Shown piece after piece: positions 34,848-48,000 of a DNA stretch of 64,000 nt (position 1 is the first letter of the stretch; every line of letters begins with the position of its first letter). The translations under genes and the position numbers were made by a program. The DNA comes from Agarophyton chilense (taxonomy: Eukaryota > Rhodophyta > Florideophyceae > Gracilariales > Gracilariaceae). Below the pieces are notes generated by a model. That model had not been told where the DNA came from, ran no database searches, and saw only the letters and a list, made by a program, of their open reading frames with translations. The stretch is taken from assembly GCA_030374765.1 (NCBI GenBank), contig JARGXX010000071.1:1798001-1862000 (forward strand), read 5' to 3'.

Positions 34848-37800
34848 TTAGCCGTCTGCAGGCATCGGCTCCTCGCGACCGCGCCAATACCTGATACAGA
34901 AGTGTGGGGGTAATGTGGTTGGGGGTTCGAGGGTGTCCCCTTCTGGGCCCCAGCCGTACCACCTAACGGTGTACTTCAGACCATTGTAGGTTCGCGTGTG
35001 GCCCACCAAAAGGTCAACTGGAAATTCCTATGAGGTTTGGTCCTGATCATTCGAAAGAACGCTACCTCGAGGGTTCATATGTTCCGATTTAGGAGCTTCG
35101 TGTGTGGGAGCCCGGTCGGGAGCTCCCGCTGTTACCGTTTGAGGTTCCATTTCCGTCCCTGTTAAAGGGTTGTAATCCGGATCATCCAGTTGAAGTTCAT
35201 CATTCACCTCAATTGGGGAGGGGTCCTCCGAGGGTCGAGTGCGCAGAGCTACCGCTCTGGGCTCTCGGGCTAAGGTACCTGCCTCAATGCGATGTTGAAC
35301 CGTTTCAGGTGCTACCGTAATACGGTCAATTGATATCGTATTCGGTATTCCATCTTGTTCAACCGTAACGGTGTGGCGTGATGCGTTCAATACCTTATAA
35401 GGTCCCACTAATTTGGGTACAAGCTTCGAATTGATATCTCTATCAATAGCTTCATCTTCCGCTTCATCACCCGGTCGTGGTCTTTTATCTGAAGGTGGGT
35501 TGTCTATGTAGACATATTGTCCCGAAGATACAGAAACCTTTTTGGTTACCCTACGGTCGTATTCGGCCTTGTACCACTTCTTGGCTGCAGTGAGGCAGCT
35601 CTCTGCATGTTTGAGAGCCCTTCTCAACCTCACAAGGGTATTTCGCTTGATCTGGGCAGGGGTCAGTGCGCCAGCTGCAGTGCTGGTGGTATGATCTCCC
35701 TGCTCTACAATACCTGTGGGGTGTCGCGAAAGAACCAAATTAAAGGGAGTGGTCTGCGTTGACCGGTGTACCTGAAGGTTATATGAGTAGGTGACCGGTT
35801 GCACTAGCTCATCCCAACCAGTTTGGTGCTCTTCCGTATAGTGTCGTAGCCTTGATAGCAATGTGTGGTTAAAGCGCTCGACCTGTCTGTTTGTCTGCGG
35901 GTGGTAGGCAGTAGTAAAATAGTGCTTGATACCCAAGAGGTTACAGACTGCTTCGGATAACTTCGATGCCAGGTTTGAACCATTATCGGTGAGTAGGTAC
36001 AGGTGTACACCATACGGGTAGACCCAATTGTTGAGGAACGCGATCGCCAGCGTTGTTGACTTCGTATCCTTTAAAGGTATCGCTCTCGTGAGCTTCGAGA
36101 ACCTGTCGGTGATCACTTGAATGTGCCGATACCCATTCTTGGTCTTGTGAAGTGGTACTAGAAGGTCTATCGCAACAAACTCCAGCGGACCCGCTGCTGG
36201 AAACAGCTTGAGGTACTTTCGATGCTTTCGAATACCACCGCGGGTACTAACACAGGATTCGCATTGACCTACAAAGGTATAGACATCATGGGCTACATGA
36301 GGCCAGTAGAACTGTTGCCTCAAGGTGTAATACATCCTGGTGGTACCGGGGTATCCCGATAGTCGCGGGTAGTGCGCGAGATACAAGACTCTCGGGCGAT
36401 ACGCCTTCGGAACCACCTTTTGAAGGCTACCATCCAAGGTTGACCATCTCACGATGTACCCATTGTGGTCCCCATCGAATTGTGATCCTTTGAAACCAAT
36501 TTGGTCAGCCAAAATTCTGCAGTACGCATCCTGGGCCTGTTCTGGCAGAAACTCCTCTCGGGTTACGGGCATGACGTTCGTTTCCTCTAGGGTCAGTATC
36601 TGCGTTGCCATGTCGGTGTTCCGCAAAGCACCTTCTTCAGGCAAGTCCCAACATCCTTCTAGGTGTTCGCCGGTACCATTTTGGTTTTATGACACCAAAA
36701 AGCAAGGGATATCATCGTCCACAGGTTCTGTCTCTAATCCTGAGGTGTTTAAGCGTGACATAGCATCAGCTATGATGTGCTTGATACCTGGACAGTACTG
36801 TACGTCATATTCAAACTCCAACAATCTCAACCTTCAACGGGAAAGTGTACCAGACGCATCTGCGAGTCCGAGGGTCCACCTTAAGGCATCGTGGTCCGTT
36901 CGCAGCGTAAAGCGCTCACCATAAAGGTATGGACGGAGCATCAACATGCTCCACACTACTGCTAGACATTCCTTCTCGGTTACCGTGTAGTTCTGCTCTG
37001 CCTCATTCATAGCGCGGCTTCAGTACCCTATAGTTAATTTGTCTCCGTTGTGCTGCTCCTGCATGAGAAAACAACCAATTTGGGCATGGGATGCATCTGT
37101 ATCCAGCGTATACGGTAGACCTATTTTCGGTGACGCTAAGACTGGCGGCGACAACAGCGCTCGTTTCAATTTCTCAAAGGTATCCATTTCGTTGTTCGAT
37201 AGATTCTCAAACCGTTCAGGTTTACCTTTCTGGAGCTTCTTGTTGAGGGGAGCCGCTATTTTCGCGAATGTCTTCACGAAGCGACGATAGAGGTTGCATA
37301 AACCTATAAAGGATTGTGTAGTATTCTACTATGTCGGGGAATCCGATAGGATGATTTTTCGCGAAGTCGCGGTTGGAACTCACAAGTGAGTGATGTCATC
37401 AAACCTGTGATATGAAACGGCACACCGCGTAGAATGCCAGGAGGCAGGGTACATTAGTGGAACACGTGGCATCACGAGTGGAGTGGCTTGCAACGGCGCA
37501 TGTACTGGCGAACCACGTGACAGGTTTTACTACCCTTTGTAACTAGACGTCCATTAGGCACCATACCCATACTGTGGTTTGGCTAAGTGGCTGACCACTG
37601 GGTATTATTTATATATTTATTAGGGCACTCACCCTGGCACACAGTATATAGTGCACCAGAGGTGAGCGCCGACTCCAAGTAAAGGAGACAACAGGGGCAT
37701 CATGACTATTCTGTTCCTCGCTTAGGATTCCTTAACCGGAGATCCGGACGAGCCGTAATAGATAGTCAGCCCCCAACCACTTCACGAGCCGTCTCGTACC

Positions 37801-39224
37801 TACGTTCCATCAACGTTTCACAGTTGCACTGTTCACCCTCGCTAGCGAGTAGTGGCCTTACACCCCACTTCCAGCTCGCTGGTGTTGTAGCTCTACCACC
37901 CCTTTTACTTCGCCGCAAGCGACCCATCGGCAGTCCGAACGCTGTCGCAGGTGTCTGCTCTCTCCGTTAGAGCGGATACCACAGATTGTACGTCTGTCTG
38001 GGATCGTGGCACCTTGACTTCCTATACGGCTCTAATCTTGCTCAGCGCAACCTTTAGGGTACCAGGTCCTACGATGGGGCCCAGGTATTCAACCGTTATG
38101 GTAAAGAAGACGCATTTGCGTAGCTTCAGCGTCACCCCCGCCTCAGCTAGGAGGGTTAGTACGGTGCGCACGTGAGCAAAATGCTCTTCTACCGATCTGG
38201 AGTATATGATTACATCATCGATGTATACCAAGGAGGTTGTCCATTTAACCTTCGAAAGGATGATGTCCAGCGCCCTTTGAAAGGTGGCTGGAGCATTGCG
38301 CAACCCGAATGGCATCCGCGTGAAGCGAAACAAATCTGCATGGCACGTGAAGGTCGTTTTGTGTCGATCTTTCTCACCTACAGGTACCTGCCAATAACGA
38401 TAATTGGCATCCAACGTTGTAAATATCCGCGCATCTCCCAAGAATTCGATGCACTCATCCATTCTAGGTATCGGTTACGAGTCCCTGACGGTCACGCTAT
38501 TGAGTCTCCTGTAGTCCACACAGAACCTCATACGGTTATCCCCTTTCTTCTGAACCAGAACCACGGAACTAGCCCAAGCTGAGTTGGCTGGTTCAATTAC
38601 ACCTTCTTGGAGCATTCGCTACACTTCTTTGAGTTCTACTTCTCTCGCCTTCGGACCTGCACGGTATGGTTGCTGATAAATCGGCTTTGACTCAAGGAGG
38701 AGCTCGATGCGATGCTGTGTGGCCTTAATTTGGCCCAGATGGCCTGACCACACTGTTTCGAACTCCTCCAGAAGGTCGAGAATATGGCCCCGCAGTCCGC
38801 CTTTATCTTCACCGATCTGGACTGCATCTTTCCATTGCCTCTCAGGCTCAGGTTCCTCTTCTTTGTCTACCGATGCCTTATCGGTTAGCTTTGATTCCAA
38901 GTTGGTGTTTATCGATACCTTTGTGGTTGTGGACGCATTTGTGCACCCTCCTTCCTTATCGAAGGCGACCTCGCCAAGATCAGTTTGAGCTACGGTGAAG
39001 ACCCCTTGTGTTGCCTGTTGCTTGATGCCAACATTGGTATTTTTCGGCAACTTCACGTCGTGACTGCTGAAGTTGCTGAGACACACCTTAAAGGGTTGAT
39101 TTGGGATTTTGTCGAAAAACCCGTTGGCCATCAAGGTGAGTTGTCGATGTGCTAACCTCGGATGGTTTTGTAGTATTACCAGCCCGGGGGTCGCACACGA
39201 CACCGGTACCAATATTTGGTGCAT
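34848..39224 (-). pseudogene. pol region of chromovirus D, with decayed chromodomain
   Basis: Reading on the minus strand from 39224: protease/RT junction, RT (FRFTRMPFGLRNAPATFQRA), RNase H remnants (YTLDTDASHAQIGCFLMQ), integrase (FVAIDLLVPL, LLTDNGSNLASKL, YHPQTNRQVERFNH) and a weak chromodomain (LKYTVRWYGWGPEGDTLEPP) near 34900-35000. LTR-B is inserted inside. The region is broken in several places. Confidence 0.8.
37317..37983 (+). repeat. Solo LTR-B (667 bp) inserted in pol of D
   Basis: Starts TGTAGTATTCTACTATG and ends GCGGATACCACA; the flanking 5-bp duplication GATTG (37312-37316 and 37984-37988) is perfect. It belongs to the same family as the LTRs of element E (51822-52486) and matches them closely. 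Confidence 0.9.
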
Positions 39225-39570
39225 TGGCGGGTTAGTTTGAGGTTTCCGAGCTACACAACAGTGGTGAGCATAACTCGAAGGTTTAATGGGCGCTCATTGG
39301 CATCCACCGGCGGGTTGTTGTCGGGAGGTCGGCCCAAGTTCCGAACTACCGCCTCAAGTATGACGCGAGAGTTCAGGATGTTTGGGCCGTCCCCCGTATC
39401 CTACACGCAGGTGACTGGAACGGCAAGGCGATCAGAGAAACACATTGAAGCACGTACTTTATAGTTGTTGTACTTCATATGACAAACCGGAACTGGTTGT
39501 GACGTGTTCTCTTCCACCTTCAAGGTTCTGGGTATCTATTGGCCTTCCCATTGCAGGTTGGGTTCAGCCA

Positions 39571-41382
39571 TTACGCCAAGCATTCGGTGTTTTCCTCCTG
39601 TACGGGAGGGGTTGAGTCCAAGTTTGGTGTTTCCTGGATGGTATTGACCTGTACCGGTGTACGGGGTTGGAACCTATTTGGTGCTTGCGTTGAAGACTTA
39701 TAGAGGCGTTGGTGATTCTGCATGCGAGCCTGAATCAACTGATCTCTCATCCCTGGAGGTAAGTTAGCGCAATTGTTTGCCAAATGGTCTGTTGCGAGAC
39801 AGAACCAGCAAACGAGGCCTCCAGTTTGGGGGTCTCGCGTTACCATTGAGGGGGGCTTCGAAACGTGGTTGGTAGGAGCAGTGGCGTAGGATGTGAGTGG
39901 CGAGTTATGGGAGCTCGCTTCCGGCATCCTTTGCGAGCTCACTGCACTTGGCGGCGATGGTACTGAGTTTGGTGTACGCGTTGACGACCTATTTCCTACC
40001 GTCGAAGGTTTCGAGAACCGCCCCTGGGTCGCTACAAAGTGAGTAGATAGTGGTCCCTGTAGGTACTCCGAGGTGTTATCTTCAATTTCCAAGACCGACC
40101 TTTTCGGTTTATCCTTCGAGGTTGGAGACACGGCTGGTCTCTTTCCAAACCGAAGGGTATCTCCAAGGCCCTGGGAGTATCGAGCCAGCTCATGGTAGTG
40201 TACCCTTCGGTTATTGGCCAGGTAGATGCGTACCTGGGAACGGATCGCTTTGTCGACATTGTCGGAAAATAGCGACTTTAACCGAGAGGTAGTGAACACA
40301 TTACCACAGTGGGTTGCCTGATTCCACAGCGCGAGCGAAACCCCCGATTTGGTTTGCCCAGACCTTTGATGGTAGGCGAGGACTTACGAATAAGCCTATT
40401 GGATACCCTCATCGGTGGCGTATGTTTCCAAAAGGAAATTGACCACTTCTGGATCCTTTCAGGTAAAACTGAAATAACAACATAGCAGCGTCCTCGGAAA
40501 AACTATTTTGGTCACATGCAAGCTTGAACTTCTGTAGAAACTCAATCACCGCAATAGGATTCGTACCTGTGAAGGTTGTGTCACCCATTTGGAAGCTGAG
40601 CTTCTTGTGGTGCTTAGTAATCTTCTGTGCAACCTCTTGGGTGTATTCAGAAGACTTGTTGATCAACCGATAAGTCCTGTAATCAACCGCTTTGGTGAAC
40701 ATATCGTTCAACGGTTGGTGCACCTCCAGGTCAATTCCGGTGTCCGACTCAGAGTCGGGCGACTCATTGTATCGCTTCTTACCCTTTCGGTTCTTTTTCG
40801 ACGACTCTTTCGTCGACCTGTTCGGTTTCTTCTTGTCTTCACCATTACGGTCATCATCCAACGATGATTTCGTATCGGAACTGGAGTCTGACGAGTCGGG
40901 GTCTGTATCATCCTCTCGATTCTTTCCCCTCTTCGTCCTCCGCTTCTTCCCATTTCGGTTTCTTCGTCGCTCATCCAGCGAGTCAGACGAATCGTCCTTG
41001 GGACCACCTCCATGGGTATCTTTTTGAACGAAACCAGTAATTGGTGGCAGATAAATTTCTTGAGGATCTACCTTCCCCGGGACCTCTTAACTCTGCCTTG
41101 GACCTTTTAGGTACTCACTATTAGTAGGTAAGTGTTTGGAATGGGTGGAATGATCCATTTGGAACCCTTGTGGTATGCGCTTGCGATGTTCACCTGTGTA
41201 GGTCGGGATTCTGCGAATCCCTCGGGAACCCAAAGGTCCTGCACAGCGCGGTAAACATGCTCCCTAGCATCTGTAAAGAGATACTGTTTCACCATTCCAG
41301 GTATCCTGTCCGATAGCGCTTGAGCTGCTCGGTCAATCACAACACGGGTAAATGCATCGACGTCCATTGAGGGAGGAACCAT
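39571..41382 (-). pseudogene. gag region of chromovirus D
   Basis: Minus-strand gag remnant. Its N-terminal part is very rich in Lys, Arg and acidic residues; a capsid-like segment (FTGTNPIAVIEFLQKFKLAC, LLFQFYLKGS) matches the gag of fossil G in the same window, and a zinc-knuckle-like motif (CWFCLATDHLANNC) is near 39800. Several breaks. Confidence 0.7.
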
Positions 41383-41827
41383 CCGGGTATCCGACTTCTC
41401 CTTTAAGGTTAATGCATCCTCGACCGCGAGGGTGACGAGCGATTTCGCTCGCTATTCGAGCTGAGGCCATAGCTCTTCCGCTGCAACCTCAATTGGTAAT
41501 TCCCTTTGAGGTTCCGTTGCCGTAGGCGGCGGACCATGTACCTTTACGGTTTTGTCCCGAGGGTGCCGGAGCAGCTCCTAGGGGTTTTCCAGAATCGGTG
41601 GAGCCGATGAGGCTCCTTTAAGACCTTTATGGCTTGGCGGGGCGCTCGCACCACGCGTATTCCTTTTAGGTCATTCCATTTGTGACCAATAGTGGTACCC
41701 TATATTGCTTTGCGGGGATTTCCTGAAACCAAGTAGGTGTACGAGCGTCCACTCCTTCTCGGAATCTCGTGTAAACTGTGACGGTACGACGAAACCCAAA
41801 AATACTTTCTAAGGCGGGAGACCAAAA

Positions 41828-42072
41828 TGTCGTACAATCACCTCTGGGGTATGCTACTGTCTTGTCTCGGGAGCGTGGTGACGCTCAACCTTAGAAGGTA
41901 GACGTAGTAAACTTCGATGGTAACAGGGCACCGTGAAAACCCGCAGGGGCAAACGGCGGGGCAACTAGCCTATACCGTGTAGGTGAACGATGGTAGGCGT
42001 CGACGCGCGGGAAAGCCTGTGTGGTAGTTGAGAAACAGTGAATCAAAAGGTATAGTTGTCACCCAAGTGGTC
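41828..42072 (-). repeat. Truncated LTR-D (5' LTR of D), fused to LTR-B
   Basis: It starts TGTCGTACAATCACC and matches 20423-20667 almost base for base until AGTGGTC, where the sequence changes abruptly to LTR-B. About 360 bp of the LTR are missing. Confidence 0.85.
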
Positions 42073-42423
42073 CCTGGCACACAGTATATAGTGTACCAGA
42101 GGTGAGCGCCGACTCAAAGTAAAGGAGACAACATGGGCATCATGACTATTCTGTTCCTCGCTTAGGATTCCTTAACCGGAGATCCGGACGATCTATAATA
42201 GATAATCAGCCCCCAACCAATTCAAGAGCCGTCTCGTACCTACGTTCCATCAACGTTTTGCAGTTGCACTGTTCACCCTCGCTGGCGAGTAGTGGCCTCA
42301 CACCCCACTTCCAGCTCGCTGGTGTTGTAGCTCTACCACCCTTTTTACTTCGCCACAAGCGACCCATCGGTAGTCCGAACGCTGTCGCAGGTTTCTGCTC
42401 TCTCCGTTAGAGCGGATACTACA
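42072..42423 (+). repeat. Truncated LTR-B (5' LTR of E)
   Basis: Matches the last 350 bases of LTR-B from GGCACACAGTATATAGTG to GCGGATACTACA. The first 315 or so bases are missing at the junction with LTR-D. Confidence 0.85.
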
Positions 42424-42637
42424 AGTGGTCTCCCGACTTAGAACCACTGTGGTCAGCTACACTGAACAATTCGTTCCTGGAACGTGGAATCGATATCGAT
42501 ACTTGGAAGAAGTGGAATCAATACAGTTATTGTTTATCGAACCACCTCTGGCAATTGCGGAATTCATCCTGGTTGAACACGTGGTCGAGAAGTCGAAGAC
42601 ACCATTTGTTTTGCACCTGGACTCAGGTTTGGTCTAG

Positions 42638-44792
42638 GATGCCGAAGACCCGAAGCCAGTCCAGTACTGGTCGCCCCGGTCCTGCGAGACCACCCCCGAA
42701 ACCGAGGCTCGCCTCATCTGTTGAAGCCGGAGAGCGGCTGTATCGTCAAGCGATGTGGCGCTCACGCTCGGTGAATGATGACCGAGATCTCTCGGATGTA
42801 CCGGCCCCTGTGGCAGCGGCAGTCACACCCACCACAGAAGCCGTAGTTGAGCCTGAGGTCGTCGGACCTCAAGAAGAGGATGATTTGCGCAGGGAAGTGC
42901 GTCGTCTCAAGTCTGAGTCAAGCGCTTTGCGTGTGCGCATGGTTGCGTTGGAATCGCAGATCGCTGCTCTTATGGCTGATGTCGAACAATTATGCAATGC
43001 GCATCAAGCACTCGTTCGTCAAGACGATGGGAAGCAGGTCTCTGCACCAGTGAAAACACTACGTGAGGATTTGAACCATCTACTGGAGAGGTACGGGAAT
43101 ACGCCCGATGCGCTACCCGGCTTAACCGTGGATGTAGAGGAAGTCCTCACTCGAGTTAACCCTCGTTTAGAACGCCTGGAGGCGGCAATTCATGCGCAGA
43201 CTGCTGATAAACCAGTCGTGCTGGAAGAGGAAGGAGCTCCTTCGAAGGAAGCTCGTTCGAAGAAGTCGAAGTCACGACGTAAGAAGCGGAAGTCCGCACG
43301 TGATTCGAGTGATGATTCGTCAAGTACGGAGGGTTTCAGTTCCGGTACTGATGATTCTGATGATTCAGATACGTCAGATGACAACGACAGTGATGATGGT
43401 CATCTAAGGCCCCGATCTCGGAAGAAGAACACGTCTTCGTGGTTAATGAGAAAAAAAGGCTCACCTTACAGAGGATTGAAGGTGCTCCCGTGCACTAATC
43501 CACTTTACCGGAAGGTTCTGATATAGAAATACTACCGTCTGAAGGTGAAGAGCAAGAAGCACTCAGGACGCGAAACCGCGAAGGTGAAGGATCACATCAA
43601 ACGATTGAAGATCGGCTTTAATGATTTAACATTTGATGGGAAAACCCCCATTCTCGTTATCGAGTTTCTCACTCGATTCGTTGCCGAAGCAGACACTCTA
43701 GAGATGTGTGAACCACAGGCATTTGTTTCTTTACCACACTTCCTGAAGGGTTTTGCTTTAGAGCAATATCATTCCGTATTCGGATCATTGACAGCCGATG
43801 AAGGCGGCACTACCTCATGGCCAGAGGCGGTGCAGTATTTGCTGCGCAGTTACGCGCCATCAAACGCGATACGTCAGGCGATGCTGGACCTAAGGGATGT
43901 GACCCAAAAGCCTGAGGAGGGCGAAGCTGAGTACAGCTCAATGCTTAACAAAGCTTCAGTCCGCTGTGGAAACGTCCACTCGACGGAGGACAAGATTACC
44001 TTGTACATCGACGGGCTGGACCCGAGCATCAAGTCGTTGGTAGCTCGATATCGAGAGAAGCATGGAAGAGTCTCCTTTTTGGAGTTAGTTCAGTTTGCGA
44101 AAGCTGAAGGAGACGCGGCCAGAGCGCGTGGTAGCCCCCGTTGTTCAGTGGCTTTTGGAACCTCAATGGGTAAGGAGAAGATCTCCGCCAAAGTTAATCA
44201 GCGCAGCAAACTGCTACATCTGGAATCTCCAGTGCACTCACGAGATTCGTCCTTGGCACCCAAAGGGAATGACTCGCATCAGGAGGCGGTCCATTTAATG
44301 GAATATACGGACTCTTCCGTACCTACAGTGGATCTCCCACACTCGGAGTCTCAGGACGAGGAAGCCCTAATGGCTATGGAGGGCCGTCGCCCTATGTACC
44401 GTCCCTACACGGTGCCTCCACAAAAAGCTTTTAAGAACCGGAAACCCGGATGGGTGGATACCCGCACGGCATACCGTTCACAACCTATGTTGACCAACCG
44501 TCGTGACGGTTTGATATGTTATTCATGTTATGGAAAACACCATTTGAGTACAGAATTCACGCTTCCTGCAAAGGATCTGAGTCGTATCATGACGAATTAT
44601 GAAGCACTCTCAGAAGAGGAAAGGAGCCGCGTACCGGTGGGCATGTATTGGAAAGCCAAAAGTTGGTTTTCTCAGACACCAATGCGCCGGACGGACAAGC
44701 CGGTTGCTCAGAATGCTGAAGTGATACAACCTGGAACTCCGGTAGGAAGAGGCACCTTTGAGGCGAATAAGCCGGGGCAACCGGAAAACTAA
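42638..44792 (+). pseudogene. gag region of chromovirus E
   Basis: The first ATG-bounded open stretch (from 42638) has a coiled-coil-like middle (EEDDLRREVRRLKSESSALR) and a Ser/Asp-rich, Lys/Arg-rich end. The second part is the capsid-like domain (EAVQYLLRSYAPSNAIRQAM) with a decayed zinc knuckle near 44520. It matches gag of element A in arrangement and sequence. Fossil, about one or two breaks. Confidence 0.78.
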
Positions 44793-45014
44793 GTGAGGGA
44801 GCCCTTAGGGGGTCGGCACTAGTCGATCCAGTAGTGCTGACCAGGGAGAGCTCGCCTCTCTGCTCCCGCGCTTTGGGCCCAAGATGCTCTTGAGACCTCC
44901 CAAATTTCCGCCGTACGGAATCAATCCGCCGGACGGAAAGCGAGTACAGTTTGACTGTGAGTACATCGTCCTTGGAGACGTTATACTTGTCCCTCAAAAC
45001 GGGAAAGCTACCTC

Positions 45015-48000
45015 ATGGTAATGTCAAAAATAAACTATAAGGTCTATGCCGACATCGGCTCTGACAGGAATCTGTTATCTCGTCGATTGACTATCCTGGA
45101 CACAGGTGCTGGTCCGAACTTTATATGGGAATCGGAGCTCGCTCCTGCTGACTTAGAAAGTATTCGATACGGTGCTCTCCCGGACATCCGGGATGCCAAC
45201 AAAAATGCTGTGAAGACACTGGGAAGAGTTCCCCCCGTGGTGCGTTTGGGACACTTTGTAGTCCTAGTCGATTTCATCGTCTGTAAGACGTTAGCTGCAC
45301 CAGTAGTACTGCGATGTGATTATTGCGACAAGTTATTTGAAGCCATTCGCCCGCGAAGAAAACTAGTGGAAATAGATGATGGATCAATGGTACCAATTGT
45401 TCGCAAGCCAATGCGTCGTGGCCCCGAAGCACCTCCACTTCCACCATCTATGGAATACGGGAAATCCCGAGGACGTGTCTCGCCGAGGATTTGAGTAGCG
45501 AAGAGTGCCATGCTGAAGGTGCAAACCCAAACTTGGGTTCAAGTAACAACAGAAAGACACGGACTCGTGGTAATTCAACCGAATAATCGGATGTACGAAT
45601 CCCTTTGATTGCGAGTCGCTAACGGCATTGCTCAGGTTGATCCTGGTAACCCCTTTTGGATACTAGTGAGTAACTTAACCGATAACGATTATCAGATACT
45701 GAAGAATCAGGTTGTTGGAACAGCTTTGCCTCATCCCACAGTGGTGGTCCCTACTCATATATCTACTGCAGAAGTATTGGAATTAACCCATGTCGGTGAC
45801 ACAGACGAAGAACTGCAAACTCCGTCAGGAGATCAGTTGCAAACGGCAAAGGATCCAGAGAGCCTGGTCGATGAGCTAGACAAAGCACATGTGTCGGAAC
45901 ACTACAGAACGAAGATCAGGTCTATGCTGAAGAATTACACATCCATGTGGAGTGGAAAACTAGGAGAGATCTCCGCTACGGAACACCACATTTATTTGGT
46001 CCCAGGGTCACGACCCATTTCCCAACCACCCTACAGAGCGGGACCGCGAACTCGCCAAATCGAGGAGGAAAATGTCAGCAAAATGCTGGAAGAAGGAGTA
46101 ATCGAAGCAGCTCAATCTGCTTGGGCCTCACAAGTGGTGCTGGTTCCAAAACCTGATGGTTCTTTACGACTCTGTATCGATTATCGAAAACTAAACGCAG
46201 TTGCAGTTCGGGATACATACCCGTTTCCTCGAATGGACGAATGTATTGACAGCTCAGGAGAAGCGAACGTGTTCACCACGTTGGACGCCAACTCTGGCTA
46301 TCGGCAGGTGCCTGTAGCGGAAGAAGACCAAGATAAAACCGCATTTGCGTAACACGCCGGTCTCTACCGTTTCAAAAGGATGCCCTTTGGCTTAACGATT
46401 GCACCGGCTACGTTCCAGCGTACTCTGGACATTTTGCTCTCAAAATGCAAGTGGAAGACTTGTTTAGTCTATTTGGACGATGTGATCATCTTTTCCCAGG
46501 ATGTGGAAAGCCATTTACGTCATATCGAGGAGATCCTCGAAGCACTACAGAGCGCAGGTATCACCTTGAAGTTCAAAAAATGCGAATGGTTTGCTGGCAC
46601 CGTCCGGTACTTAGGACATGTGATCCAGCCGGGACAGCTTTCCATTCAAGAAGCACAAACAGCGGCTCTCCGCGAAGTACAACCTCCGTCGACACAGAAG
46701 CAATTGCGTTCTTTCCTCGGCTTGTGCAACGTCTACCGACGATTCGTGCCGCGATACTCGCATATAGCGGCACAGATCAACGCAAAGCTGCGTAAAGGAC
46801 AACCAGTACAGCTGAAACAATTCAGACAAGCTAAAGTGAAAGCGTTCGACACGCTGAAGACAAAGATTATTACAGCCCCAGTCCTGGCGCTGCCCATCCC
46901 CAACCTGCCATACTCAGTGGATACCGACTCTAACGAGTACCAAGTAGGGTGTGCCCTTTTTCAAACACACCCTGATGGTGAGCGGAAACCCATTGGTTAC
47001 TGGTCAAGATCGCTGACCGCAGCTGAGAAGAAGTAATCAGTTTCAGAAAAGGAATGCCTTGCAGTCGTTTGGGCTCTAACCACATTGCGACCGTATCTCC
47101 AAGGAGAAGGTTTTACCGTCAACACGGATCATTCGTCTCTACGATGGTTACTGTCCATTACAGACCCATCTGGTAGTCTCACACGATGGCGCTTACGCCT
47201 TTCTGAATTCGATTTCGAAGTGAAGTATAAGAAGGGAATGGCCAATGTCCAAGCTGACGCGCTATCGCGACTCAAAACACTGGGCGAAACCCAAGGCGAA
47301 ATCGATGAGGAGATACCCTGCTTCTACATGGAGACCCATTCACCATCTTTTGCAGAAGAGGAAAAAGAGACCCTTGATGATTATTCGGATGCCGACCCGT
47401 TCCTTGCATTAGCAGACACTGAACCTTCAGTTAAACTCGAGCAAATCTCGTGCACTGAGCTCCTCAATGAGCAAAACGCCGATACGTTTTGTGCGTCGAT
47501 ACGCTCTCGCCTTAACGGGGGGGAGAAGCTCCTCTTTTCACTTGATTCACGAGGAATACTGTTAAGACATGTCGAAAAGCATGATCAAATCGTGATTCTA
47601 CACGTCTTGAAGAGTCGAGTACTCCATCTGGCACACTACAGCAGGCTGTCTGGTCATCCAGGAGGAAAGAATTTGTTCATGACTCTAAGAAGAGATTTTG
47701 AATGGCCTACTTTGGCAATGGACTGCCATGCTACAGTGAGGTTGTGTACAACATGTGCGAAAAATCGCGTGAAGCTTTACAGGAAGCGGAAACCGATGAC
47801 GTTATTCCAGGCGAAAGCGCCTTTACAATACGTCAGTATCGACATATTAGGGGAATTGATTCGCTCAAGGCGTGGTTATCGCTACCTTTTGGTAATCACC
47901 GACCGCTTCTCGAAGCTAGTGCGGACTGTGCCGCTGAAGCGGATAACCGCAACCATAATCGCACAGGCGTTTATCAAACACTGGGTATTTATATACGGAC

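Larger units (their letters stand above)
20423..42072 (-). mobile_element. Chromovirus D: Ty3/Gypsy LTR retrotransposon fossil, interrupted by nested insertions
   Basis: Element D is read on the minus strand. Its 3' LTR is at 20423-21031, with a polypurine tract (pyrimidines on + at 21032-21043) beside it; its 5' LTR is truncated at 41828-42072. Inside lie gag, pol with integrase, and a decayed chromodomain, so it belongs to the chromovirus clade. A primer-binding-like site sits at about 41807-41824. Solo LTR-F, element A and solo LTR-B all inserted into it; without them it measures about 9 kb. It is old: pol and gag carry several breaks in addition to the nested insertions. Confidence 0.82.
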
